Source: Mercurialis annua (taxonomy: Eukaryota > Streptophyta > Magnoliopsida > Malpighiales > Euphorbiaceae). Taken from it: a DNA stretch of 64,000 nucleotides. Position 1 is the first letter of the stretch. Each line of letters opens with the position of its first letter. Below the pieces are notes generated by a model. That model had not been told where the DNA came from. It was given only the letters and a program-made list of their open reading frames with translations, and made no database searches. The translations under genes and the position numbers were made by a program. The stretch lies in assembly GCF_937616625.2 (NCBI RefSeq), contig NC_065577.1, positions 20,287,501 to 20,351,500 of the forward strand, read 5' to 3'. Below, piece after piece: positions 34,529-47,180 of this stretch.

Positions 34529-37263
34529 GTTTGTAAATGTTTGACATAAATCGCTAAAAATGTGAAATGATTGGATTTGTTTTGTAGCGTTTTAAAAGTT
34601 TGAATCGGTTTCTTAACGTTTTAAATGTTTGGCTTAAATCGATTAAAAAGGGAAACGTTTGGTTTTGTTTCATAACTTTTGTAAACGTTAGGCTTAAATC
34701 GCTAAAAAGGTGAAACATTTGGATATGTTTTGTAACGCTTGAAAAGGTTTGGCTTAAAACGATAAAAAGGTGAAACGTTATGTTTTGTTTCGTAACGTTT
34801 GTAAACGTTTGGCTTAAATCATTAAATATGTGAATCGTTTGGATTTGTTTTGTGACGTTTTAAACGTTTGGATTGCCTTCGTAATGTTTGTTAACGTTTG
34901 GCTTAAATCGATAAAAAGGTATTGTTTCCTCACGTTTTAAACGATTGGCTTAAATCGCTAAAAAGGTGAAACGTTTGGATTTGTTTCTTAACGTTTGTTA
35001 ACATTTGGCTTAAATCGCTAAAAAGGTGAAATGTTTGGTTTTTTTCGTAGCGTTTATAAACGTTTGCCTTAAATCGCTAAAAATGTGAAACATTTGGATT
35101 TGTTTCATAACGTTTTAAACTTTTGTCTTAAATCGCTAAAACGGTGAAACATTTGGATTTGTTTCGTAATATGTGTAAATGTTTGTCTTAAATTGCTACA
35201 AAGGTGAATCGTTTGGTTTTGTTTTGTAACTTTAGAAATGTTTGGCTTAAATCGGTAAAAATGTGAAACGTTTGGATTTGTTTCGCAATGTTTTAAAATT
35301 TTGTCTTAAATTGCTATAAAGGTTAAATATTTTGATTTATTTTGTAGCGTTTGTCAACGTTTCGCTTAAATCGCTAAAAAGGTGAAATGTTCGAGTTGGT
35401 TTTGTAATGTTTGTACACGTTGGGCTTAAATCGGTAAAAAGGTGAAACGTTTTGATTTGTTTTGTAACGTTTGGCTTAAAACGCTAAAAATGTGAAACAT
35501 TTGGATTTGTTTTGTAACATTTGTAAACGTTTTGCTTATATTGCTAAAAAGGTGAAACAATTGGTTTTCTTTCGTAACGTTTGTAAACGTTTGGCTTAAA
35601 TTGCTAAAAAGGTGAAACGTTTGGATTTGTTTCGTAACGTTTGGCATAAATCGCTAAGAAGGTGAAACGTTTGGTTTTGTTTCGTAACGTTTATAAACGT
35701 TTGGCTCAAATCGCTTAAAATGAAAAACGTTTGGATTTGTTTCGTAACTTTTGAACTTTTGTTTTTTAACGTTTGTAAACGTTAGGCATATATCGCTAAA
35801 AAGGTGAAACGTTTGGATTGGGTTTGTAAACGTTTGTACACGTTTGGCTTAAATCACTAAAAATGTGAAATGTTTCGATTTGTTTAGTAAAGTTTGTAGA
35901 CGTTTGGCTTAAATCGCTAAGAATGGGAAATGTTTGGACTTTTTTGTAACCTTTTTAACGTTTGGATTGGTTTCGCAATGTTTTAAACGTTTGGTTTTAA
36001 TCGTTATAAAGGTGAAACGTTTGGTTTTGTTTCGTAATGTTTGTAAATGTTTGGCTTAAATCTCCAAAAAGGTGAAACATTTGTAATTCTTTCGTAACGT
36101 TTGTAAACGTTGGCTTAAATTGCTAAAAATGTGAAACGTTTGAATTTTATTCTTAACGTTTTATACGTTTAGATTGGTTTCATAGCGTTTTAAATGTTTG
36201 GCTTAAATTTCTAAAAAGGTGAAACGTTTGGATTTGTTTCGTAACGTTTGTAAATGTTTGGCTTAAATAGCTAAAAAGGTGAAACGTATGGATTTGTACA
36301 GAAAGGTTTGTAAACATTTGGCTTAAATCGCTAAACAGGGGAAACATTTGGATTTGTTTCGTAACGCTTGTAAATGTTTGACTTATATTGCTAAAAAAGG
36401 CAAAACGTTTGGATTTGTTTCGTAACGTTTGTAAACGTTTTGCTTAAATGGCTAAAAAAGGGAAACGTTTGGATTTGTTTCGTAACGTTTTAAACGTTTG
36501 GATTTGTTTTGTAACGTTTCAAACTTCTACCTTAAATTGCTAAAAAGGGGAAACGTTTGGATTTGTTCTGTAACGTTTTTAAACGTTAGGCTTAAATCGC
36601 TAAAAAGGTGAAGTATTTGGATTGGTTTTGTAACGTTTTAAACGTTTGGCTTAAATCGCTGAAAAGGTGAAACGTTTGGACGTTTGGATTTTCTTCGTAA
36701 CGTTTTAAATGTTTGGATTGGTTTTGAAATGTTTGTAAACGTTTGGCTTAAATCGCTAAAAAGGTGAAACGTTTCGATTTGTTTGGTAACATTTTAAACG
36801 TTTAGCTTAAATCACTAAAAAGGTGAAAGGTTTGGATTTGATTCATAACGTTTGTAAATGTTGGGCTTAAATCGTTAAAAATGTGAAACGTTTGGATTTA
36901 TTTCGTAACGTTTGTATACGTTTGGCCTAAATCACTAAAAAGGGGAAACGTTTGGTTTTGTTTCGTATTCTTTGTAAACGTTTGGCTTAAATATCTACAA
37001 AGGTGAAACGTTTGGATTTGTTTCATAATGTTTTAAACTTTTGGATTGGTTTCGTAATGTTTTAATCGTTTGGCTTAAATCGCTAAAAAGGTGAAACGTT
37101 TAGATTTATTTCGTAGCGTTTGTCTACATTTGGCTTAAATCGCTAAAAATGTGAAACGTTTGGATTTGTTTCGTAACGTTTTAAACGTTTGGATTGGTTT
37201 CGTAACGTTTTAAACGTTTGGCTTAAATTGCTAAAACGGTAAAACGTTTGAATTTGTTACGTA
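34529..37263 (-). repeat. 60-bp satellite array, reverse block D
   Basis: This continues block C in the same orientation after the Gypsy element, up to the ACGTT duplicated at the Copia insertion. It has the same monomers and similar divergence. No gene is seen. Confidence 0.95.
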
Positions 37264-37268
37264 ACGTT

Positions 37269-37833
37269 TGTTGGGGCAGCGGGAAGCGCGGGTCCGGATC
37301 GTATATTTCAATTCAAAATCGAAATTCCAACAATTCGGATCCTAAAGTTGATCATATCAACAACAAATGGATCGTCGTATCATTTAGTAATTAAAGCACG
37401 CATCTAGGAATCATAAGAGGAATACCTATGTCGATTCTCCAACGATTCTTGTAGTCCCGAAAGTACGGCGACCTCAAGCTCGTCCACACGAGTATGCGTC
37501 CGATTGAATCCTCGCCTTGAAGTAATCCGTAAGAGTTCCTCTTGCCGAGCAGCCCTAAGCTCAAACTCTCGCCGCGATCACTACCTTGCTCAGATATATG
37601 AAAAACGTCGCCAAGTTTTTCCCGTGATTGATGAATACTTGAACTCCTTCAAGTGCTTTCTCTCTCTACAACTTTGTAGTGAGATGTGTGTTGTGTGGTT
37701 TGAAATGAGCAAGGACATGCTCTATTTATAGGCTAGAGCATGCCTTAAGAATGCAACACCTTGCATGCTAGGTGTCACACACCAAGCAAAGCTGTTGCCA
37801 CCACATGACACCTTTCAGGCCATGCCTTAAGAA
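37269..37833 (-). mobile_element. Truncated LTR plus filler junction, left end of the Copia compound
   Basis: This matches the U5/R end of the complete LTRs through CACCTTTCA at 37817. Sixteen or so bases (GGCCATGCCTTAAGAAT) follow, most of them a copy of the nearby GCATGCCTTAAGAATGC at about 37739. From about 37834 the sequence equals the integrase region of the right unit (44789 onwards). The rest of the LTR and about 2.6 kb of internal sequence are deleted. Confidence 0.88.
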
Positions 37834-40224
37834 TGCTCTACCTCTTTGTCCCACAAAGAATAATCAGGCCATGTTGCCTTTAAGATACGACTCACAAATC
37901 GGAAGAGATGCAAAATCTTGATTGCTCAAGATTCCCATCCTATCTAACTTGTTATGTCTATCTTTTGCAATATGTCCTAATTATAAATGTTAAAGTTGTT
38001 TAGAAGTTTGATTACTTATGGTATTAATTTCCAAAACATCTTTTGCATTCAACATCTTTATTCAAGTCATAAAGAACATTTTGTACATATCCATACCCAA
38101 CTCCGTATTATCAAACATAATACTACAAACATCCTTTGTAAATAGAAAATCAACTACCAGATTTGTCATATAAATTCGGATATGATATTTCTATATATAT
38201 TGGGTAAGTACAAAAAAACTTGTTTAAGTACAACTTATGTTTATTTAAGAAAATTGAAGTTGATCCTATAGCTCTTGTCACAACGCTTGCGTCATTCCCG
38301 AGATTTAAGATTACTTCATCTTTTTCCTTTATTTCTCACTTTTACTAAATCCGTAAAAGATAAACAAATGTGAGAATTAGCATCGGTATCCAATACCTAA
38401 GCTTTTAAATGAGCAATTGACATTGGAACATGAGATAGACACATTCTTGATGGAATTGTCGTTCCTCTCGTCATTGCCCTTTAAGTATTCACAATACTTA
38501 ATACAATTTCCATTTCAATGTCTTTTGTTTTGACAAAAGAAACAATTTCTTTTATTGACCAAACCGCCTTTTAAATATTCCAAATATTTCCGGCTATGAC
38601 TTATACTGTCCTACATCTTAACAAACGAAAACACTTTTCTTTGTTAACCAACGTGCATTTCTTTTTCGCAATACCCTTGGAGGCATCTAAATATCTTAAT
38701 CAATAAAAAAAATGGTTTTAAACCACTAGCCGATTACTATCGTGAATGTCACTTAAAAGGATTCTATTTAATCTTATTATCCCTTAGATAGCAAAGATCT
38801 CTAATTAGTATTCGTGTTATTTTGTATATTTAACCATAATGATTTGGTCTTTATCAAAATGGCCTCCCACTATCTTTTTCGAATCCTACACTTCCAAAAT
38901 AGGAAACGTGAATCTTTGTTGGAAAAGATTTCAAGTGGGTGATTGAATTCTTATATTCATTTATCTTTCCCTCAAGTACTTAATGCTATTCTTGGGATCA
39001 AAATGATATATAAGTGAACAATTACTTGTTCATCATATCTCATATGAGGTTCAATCATTTCCGGCTCCTAATGCTTTCACCCTCAAGTACTTAATGCTAT
39101 TCTTAGGTTTCCACATTAGTTAAGTTTAACCCATTGAATCAACTAAGATGTATCGATTTGAATAATATACGACCCAGGTACGCCTAATTGCCTTTCTCGC
39201 CGTATATTATATCGACTACACCCGTAACATCTCATGCTTAACAATAAACTCAACAACATCTCTTGACGATATCATCTCACCCCTATGTATCCATAGCCGA
39301 CAAGATGATAACTCAAAGCGTGTTAGTTTATTGCTCCAATGGAGAGCCATTGATAAACAATTTAATGATTAATCAATATAAACTTAATCTTTTAACTTTT
39401 AGGAAGATTTCTTAGGGTTTTAAGTTATTCAGGTTTCACTAAACACACAATACATTTTAGCATGCATCTCATACATATTAAAGCTAAAATTAATCATGTA
39501 ATCACACATGTATGATCATGGACTTCCTAGGTCTCATTCTTTAGCCACAAAAGAATGAGCAAACTATTACATATCTCGGAAATGATTCTCTAATCATTCA
39601 CTATGTAATATTTGCTTTCTTTAGGTATAGAGGAATCGTCCTAGAACCTCCGAAAGCCTCAACCGATCGCTGATCCTCGAAAAAAAAATTTATTTTTATT
39701 TTACGTTTTTTTTTTTTTTTTTTTCGAGTCGGAAACTTTTTCCCGGGTATAAAACCCCTTTTTCAGCATTTCGGTTTTTTTACGGAAAAAAAAAATATTT
39801 TTTTTTTCGGGCCGAAAACTTTTTCCCGGGTGTAAAACCTGTTTTTCAGCATTTTTGGTTTTTATAATTTTTTTTTTTTTTCGGGTTTTTTTTTTTTTCG
39901 GGTTTCGCCTTTTTCCGCACATCCCGTTGATGACAACATAATGCACAAGCGAATCACGTATTGTGTTAAATGATCACATTAGAAAAATTCCCAGGATAGA
40001 TTGGAGGGTCACGAGCGGACCACTTAAGTACCAATCTCCTAGACAGAATTTAATCAAATGTAATTAATATCACAATAGCGTTTCTTCATTTTGAAAAAAA
40101 AAAAAATTAAGCCCTCAGAATTATAAATTACATGCCCAATAATAATTCCTAAGTCCATGATTATTTATACATGTATTCAATCGTAAAGCGTTAATACTCG
40201 ATGATACGGTGGCTCCGATACCAC
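37834..40224 (-). pseudogene. Partial Copia internal region (gag to integrase), decayed
   Basis: Nearly identical to 44789-47180, so this is a very recent duplicate of the right-hand internal region, cut off within the integrase-coding part. Read on the minus strand it holds the 5' leader, remnants of gag with a CCHC-type knuckle interrupted by TGA (38515-38517), a protease remnant and the start of the pre-integrase domain. The A-rich tract of the family appears as poly-T runs at 39690-39905. No product is expected. Confidence 0.85.
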
Positions 40225-42220
40225 TGTTGGCGCAGCGGGAAGCGCGGGTCCGGATCGTATATTTCAATTCAAAATCGAAATTCCAACAATTCGGATCCTA
40301 AAGTTGATCATATCAACAACAAATGGATCGTCGTATCATTTAGTAATTAAAGCACGCATCTAGGAATCATAAGAGGAATACCTATGTCGATTCTCCAACG
40401 ATTCTTGTAGTCCCGAAAGTACGGCGACCTCAAGCTCGTCCACACGAGTATGCATCCGATTGAATCCTCGCCTTGAAGTAATCCGTAAGAGTTCCTCTTG
40501 CCGAGCAGCCCTAAGCTCAAACTCTCGCCGCGATCACTACCTTGCTCAGATATATGAAAAACGTCGCCAAGTTTTTCCCGTGATTGATGAATACTTGAAC
40601 TCCTTCAAGTGCTTTCTCTCTCTACAACTTTGTAGTGAGATGTGTGTTGTGTGGTTTGAAATGAGCAAGGACATGCTCTATTTATAGGCTAGAGCATGCC
40701 TTAAGAATGCAACACCTTGCATGCTAGGTGTCACACACCAAGCAAAGGTGTTGCCACCACATGACACCTTTCATGTGGTGACATCACATAGGTGACATCA
40801 TATAGGTGATGTCATATGCTGTCATCATATGACATCACATATAAGCTTATTTCCTTATCTCATTACTTCACCATGACATCATCATTCCAGTAACTTATGA
40901 TTAGTGCTTTAAGTATCATTAATTACACTAATTAATTACTTAAGCCTTCTAATCATAAAACTTGGTTAAAATATAATTAGGTTCCTACTAATTTATAACT
41001 CTTATAAATTAGTCCCTAATTAACTTGGACATAGTACAATTAGGTTCCTACTAATTTATAACTCTTACAAATTAGTCCCTAATTTGTACTTGTTTTTCAT
41101 CTTAGATTAATTTCCGAGATATGCTAGTATCTATATGAAATCGATCTTTCGTAAACTCAATCGGTTGCACACTCTATTGTGTGTGACTAACTAGGTTCAG
41201 ATCTATATGGCAACGAGAGTCATAAGAAACGCCTTTCTTATATTAAATAATTAAATCCCATTTAATTATTAATTCTCGTAGATCGAGAGTGACGTCTAGC
41301 AACATATCACGACCCCCAAATAGAGATGAATGTTTCGATGCATTCTTTATGAACCATTGTTCATAATACCGTACACTCAAAATTCCCTTCATCTTAGATT
41401 CCAATCTCGACTAGTGTCACGGTTAATTCAAACACTGTTTGTCTTGATCATATGACCTCATCTCTCAGTTCTAATTCTTGATAAATATGACTTCCACTAG
41501 AAACAACTTTCTATGTAAGTCATATACACCTGCGCAGGTTTTATCATCCATCAAGAACAATTTGAGATAGCATAGAATCTTGTCTCCGTTCATCCAGAGT
41601 GATGAATCCTTTCTAGGTTAAACCCCTATCTCCATATACAACTAACTAGAGCCAACACATCCCGCGGCTCTAGCTCATGAAAGATCTAGAGTTAAGGAGT
41701 ATCAAACTCTAATCACCTATATACAAGATAGTGTCACCGCAAGTCAAAGGACATATGTACAATTATGAACTAGATGACATTAAATTGACTTTAATGAATT
41801 ACCATGTATAAGTCATCTAGCGTCACTTGTTCGACTCACTCAACACCTTGAGTGTCCACGTGTTTATTCTGATCCCCATCAAGTAGTATGAGACTCACTA
41901 CTTCCTATAATTTAGTAACTCTTTACTAATCAGGAGAATAAACAGAGGTGACGATCTTTCTGGGATAATGCAATGCACTTATTCGCAGGACCCCATCGAT
42001 CGTGAACGGTTATTTAGATCACTTGTATAATAGAATCTGTCACTCATATTCTTAACACCTTAAGAATAGATTCTATCACAATGTGATAAGGACAATACGT
42101 AATATATGAACACTTAGTTGATGAGACACTTAGTTCAAATAGAACATATATATCTTTGCCATTGGGATTAATTCTACAAATATACACGATCAAATGGCCC
42201 TAGGGCACATACTACTAACA
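40225..42220 (-). mobile_element. Middle, shared LTR of the Copia compound
   Basis: TG...CA termini on both strands (TGTTGGCGCAGC...TACTACTAACA as written). It shares all but a few positions and small indels with the right LTR. The TATA element GCCTATAAATAGAGC lies on the minus strand at about 40676-40690, just upstream of a presumed R region. No coding frame is credible. A 75-codon plus-strand frame over the U5/R part is antisense and is not annotated. Confidence 0.9.
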
Positions 42221-45200
42221 ATCTCCCACTTGCACTAGTGCCATTGACAACTATATCTAAGCCCCATCTTCACAAGATGTAAATATTAATGACTCTAAGT
42301 CATGTAAACCTTAATGACTCTAAGTCATGTAAACCTTACTGACTCCAAGTCATGGGCTTTGTTAGTGGGTTAGCCGTGTTATTGGCTAATGCTATCTTTT
42401 AGAGAAACAATTTTCTCTTTCCAACAATTTCGTTAGATAATATGATAATGCCTTTCTTTATGTTCGGATAATTTGTGAGACCCGGTTTCTTTTGCTAGGG
42501 CAGTAGCACCATTGTGGTCGCAGAAAAGAGGAACTTTTGACTTAATGGAAGAAAACCGTACTTAGTTCACTTATAAACTAATTTATCCAAACACCTTCTA
42601 TTACGACATCTCATGTCATAATATACTCGGCTTCTATAATGGAGTATGGAGTTGATTCTTGCTTAGAACACTGCAAGCTCAATACTCCTTCATTATAGAT
42701 AAATATGAATCTGGAGATAGACTCTCTATTATCCATATCTGATTATTAATCAGAATCTGTAAAACGGTCTACTTAAAAATCTCGTTCTCCATTTGTTAAT
42801 ACCATATCTTTAGTTCTATAAAAGTACTTAAAGATACCTTCAACAACCATCCAATGTTCTCAACATAGATTGGATTAAAACCGATTAGTCCCACTAACCG
42901 CATAGACATTTTCTAGCTTTGTATGCGGCAACACATACCTCAGACTACCAATTGCCGAAGCTTATGGTATCTTTGCTAGATTCTTTTTTTTTTTTTTTAG
43001 AAGTTTCGGAAGACACACCCTTTGAAAGAAGAATTTTATGCCTAAATAGTATCAATCATCTCTTAGAACTTCCATATTGAACTACTTCAATATCTTTTCT
43101 AAGAAGAGCCTTTAGGAGAAACCAATTATTCTCTTAGATCTATCTCTATAGAGTCTAATACTGAGAATTTAGGCTACCTCTCCGAGGTCTTTGATGGAGT
43201 ACGTATTAGATAAACCAAAGTTTTACAAAAGTTAACATTCCGATATTATTATTTATTAGTAATAAGTTATCTACATGCAAGATCATGAAAGTGAGTCTGC
43301 TCCCACTAACCTTCTTGTAAACATTGGGTTTATCATCGTTTTTAATAAATTCGTAACTTCTTACGGATTTATCAAGACGATGAAACTCGAAGCTTTCTTT
43401 TCATCCACCAGGGATCATTTTAGCTTACACGTCTTGGAACCTTCTTCAGATTCAAAATCCTCGACTTGTTCCATATAGATATACTCCTTAATTTAACCAT
43501 TAAGGAATGTGGTTCTTACATTCATATGTCTAACCACAAAATCTAAATGTGTAGCCTTGGTAAGAAAAATCTTGATGAATTTAAGCATGGCTACCCGCAG
43601 TAAAGTGTATTCACAATACAACTTCTTGCCTCTAGCAAAACTCTTTTACAACAAGCCTAGCTTTAAAGGTCTCCACCTTTCCATTAGTACCAATTTTACA
43701 CTTGAAGATCCATTTAAACCTTATTGGTATAATACCTTTGGATGGATCGACTAGCTCCTAAAATTTGGTTTCTTTATATGGAATCCATTTCAGATTTTAT
43801 TCCTTCAAACCAATTTTGAAGAATCTATATCACATATAGTTTCCTCATAAGTAGAGGGATCAACATTTGATCTTTTACTCCATGACTAAACAACTCTTGT
43901 TTATCATGTGGGAAAACCATCTCTCTCCAGTGGACGAGATACTCTACTTAATCTTCGAGTTGTTAATGTAGATACATCATTTACTAACTCCGGCTTTTAG
44001 TGGGTTTGATCAATCTTCATTGATTCATTATTTTGTTGGTAACTAGATGACTCCTCATCTAATTCTATATTCCTTTCTTAGTGTCCCTCTTGAATAAACG
44101 CTTTATCAAGAAAGACTACCACCGATAAACAACGATTGTTTGTTCGGTTCGAATATAGAAACAATATCCTAAACTGTCTTTAGGATATCCAACATAACCT
44201 TTCCATGATTGATTTTGATTCCAAATTTATCGGATATCAGTTACATGATATGTTCCGAACACCCTCAAATCTTAACATCCTTAAGACTTTATTCCATACC
44301 ATATCTCATAATGTATGTATGGAGCGGATTTAGTTGGAATTTAATTTAGAATTTTATTTGTGGTAAGAAGTGCTTGACCCTATAACGAGATGGATAAGTC
44401 AGTATATAGCTCATTCTTGATCGTATTATTTCCCACAATGTACGATACATCCTTCTTGACAGACGCACCATTCAACCATGGTGTTCTCAAGGAGTAAGTT
44501 GAAAAATAATACCACATTCCTTTTAGGAACATACCAAATTCTGTACTCAAGTATTCTTCCCTTTTCGATCACATCGTAAAGTATTAATACCTTTTCCAAT
44601 TTGGTTTTCTACTTCATTCTTGAAGTCATTTGAACATTTCAAAATCTTCATGTTTGTTCTTCATAAGACAAACTTAACTATATCGTGATAAATCATCGAT
44701 GTAGAAAATGAAGTATAAGTATCTACCTTGGTCCGTTTCTTTAAACGTACCATATACATCACTATGTATGATCTCTTAAACGGCATTAGCTCTACCTCTT
44801 TGTCCCACAAAGAATAATCAGGCCATGTTGCCTTTAAGATACGACTCACAAATCGGAAGAGATGCAAAATCTTGATTGCTCAAGATTCCCATCCTATCTA
44901 ACTTGTTATGTCTATCTTTTGCAATATGTCCTAATTATAAATGTTAAAGTTGTTTAGAAGTTTGATTACTTATGGTATTAATTTCCAAAACATCTTTTGC
45001 ATTCAACATCTTTATTCAAGTCATAAAGAACATTTTGTACATATCCATACCCAACTCCGTATTATCAAACATAATACTACAAACATCCTTTGTAAATAGA
45101 AAATCAACTACCAGATTTGTCATATAAATTCGGATATGATATTTCTATATATATTGGGTAAGTACAAAAAAACTTGTTTAAGTACAACTTATGTTTATTT

Positions 45201-47180
45201 AAGAAAATTGAAGTTGATCCTATAGCTCTTGTCGCAACGCTTGCGTCATTCCCGAGATTTAAGATTACTTCATCTTTTTCCTTTATTTCTCACTTTTACT
45301 AAATCCGTAAAAGATAAACAAATGTGAGAATTAGCATCGGTATCCAATACCTAAGCTTTTAAATGAGCAATTGACATTGGAACATGAGATAGACACATTC
45401 TTGATGGAATTGTCGTTCCTCTCGTCATTGCCCTTTAAGTATTCACAATACTTAATACAATTTCCATTTCAATGTCTTTTGTTTTGACAAAAGAAACAAT
45501 TTCTTTTATTGACCAAACCGCCTTTTAAATATTCCAAATATTTCCGGCTATGACTTATACTGTCCTACATCTTAACAAACGAAAACACTTTTCTTTGTTA
45601 ACCAACGTGCATTTCTTTTTCGCAATACCCTTGGAGGCATCTAAATATCTTAATCAATAAAAAAAATGGTTTTAAACCACTAGCCGATTACTATCGTGAA
45701 TGTCACTTAAAAGGATTCTATTTAATCTTATTATCCCTTAGATAGCAAAGATCTCTAATTAGTATTCGTGTTATTTTGTATATTTAACCATAATGATTTG
45801 GTCTTTATCAAAATGGCCTCCCACTATCTTTTTCGAATCCTACACTTCCAAAATAGGAAACGTGAATCTTTGTTGGAAAAGATTTCAAGTGGGTGATTGA
45901 ATTCTTATATTCATTTATCTTTCCCTCAAGTACTTAATGCTATTCTTGGGATCAAAATGATATATAAGTGAACAATTACTTGTTCATCATATCTCATATG
46001 AGGTTCAATCATTTCCGGCTCCTAATGCTTTCACCCTCAAGTACTTAATGCTATTCTTAGGTTTCCACATTAGTTAAGTTTAACCCATTGAATCAACTAA
46101 GATGTATCGATTTGAATAATATACGACCCAGGTACGCCTAATTGCCTTTCTCGCCGTATATTATATCGACTACACCCGTAACATCTCATGCTTAACAATA
46201 AACTCAACAACATCTCTTGACGATATCATCTCACCCCTATGTATCCATAGCCGACAAGATGATAACTCAAAGCGTGTTAGTTTATTGCTCCAATGGAGAG
46301 CCATTGATAAACAATTTAATGATTAATCAATATAAACTTAATCTTTTAACTTTTAGGAAGATTTCTTAGGGTTTTAAGTTATTCAGGTTTCACTAAACAC
46401 ACAATACATTTTAGCATGCATCTCATACATATTAAAGCTAAAATTAATCATGTAATCACACATGTATGATCATGGACTTCCTAGGTCTCATTCTTTAGCC
46501 ACAAAAGAATGAGCAAACTATTACATATCTCGGAAATGATTCTCTAATCATTCACTATGTAATATTTGCTTTCTTTAGGTATAGAGGAATCGTCCTAGAA
46601 CCTCCGAAAGCCTCAACCGATCGCTGATCCTCGAAAAAAAAATTTATTTTTATTTTACGTTTTTTTTTTTTTTTTTTCGAGTCGGAAACTTTTTCCCGGG
46701 TATAAAACCCCTTTTTCAGCATTTCGGTTTTTTTACGGAAAAAAAAAATATTTTTTTTTTCGGGCCGAAAACTTTTTCCCGGGTGTAAAACCTGTTTTTC
46801 AGCATTTTTGGTTTTTATAATTTTTTCTTTTTTTTTCGGGTTTTTTTTTTTTTTCGGGTTTCGCCTTTTTCCGCACATCCCGTTGATGACAACATAATGC
46901 ACAAGCGAATCACGTATTGTGTTAAATGATCACATTAGAAAAATTCCCAGGATAGATTGGAGGGTCACGAGCGGACCACTTAAGTACCAATCTCCTAGAC
47001 AGAATTTAATCAAATGTAATTAATATCACAATAGCGTTTCTTCATTTTGAAAAAAAAAAAAATTAAGCCCTCGGAATTATAAATTACATGCCCAATAATA
47101 ATTCCTAAGTCCATGATTATTTATACATGTATTCAATCGTAAAGCGTTAATACTCGATGATACGGTGGCTCCGATACCAC
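42221..47180 (-). pseudogene. Copia gag-pol remnant, right unit
   Basis: Read on the minus strand: leader, a Lys-rich open stretch (46902-46555) caused by A-runs, a gag remnant, a CCHC knuckle broken by TGA (45469-45471), a protease remnant with a degraded DTG motif, a pre-integrase LGHIAKD motif near 44.92 kb (with an in-frame TAA before it), an integrase core remnant near 44.5-44.8 kb, RT similarity (ETFKARLVAKEFC-like, 43.65 kb) and a degraded YxDD box read as HVDN near 43.27 kb, then RNase H remnants before the polypurine tract at 42221-42235. Multiple stops and frameshifts occur in every domain. It cannot encode a working polyprotein. Confidence 0.85.
46640..46862 (-). repeat. Homopolymer-rich tract with an internal duplication in the Copia leader/gag region
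   Basis: Long T runs on the given strand alternate with CGGG and CCCGGG motifs. Two copies of an ~80-bp unit (ACTTTTTCCCGGGT, then AAAACC, then TTTTTCAGCATTT) can be aligned. The twin tract is at 39690-39905, differing only in run lengths. The third Copia element lacks this segment entirely at about 59190. Confidence 0.8.

Noticed and set aside
37504..37731. Identical 75-codon plus-strand frame in three Copia LTRs (also 40460 and 47416)
   Set aside because: Identity follows from the recent common origin of the LTRs. It is antisense to the element, and the relative in the forward copy (58430-58248 minus) has many amino-acid changes and a different end.
39701..39946. Lys-rich frame in the Copia leader/gag region (also 46555-46902)
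   Set aside because: Produced by poly-A runs. The two copies differ in run length, and hence in frame, which argues against a selected protein.
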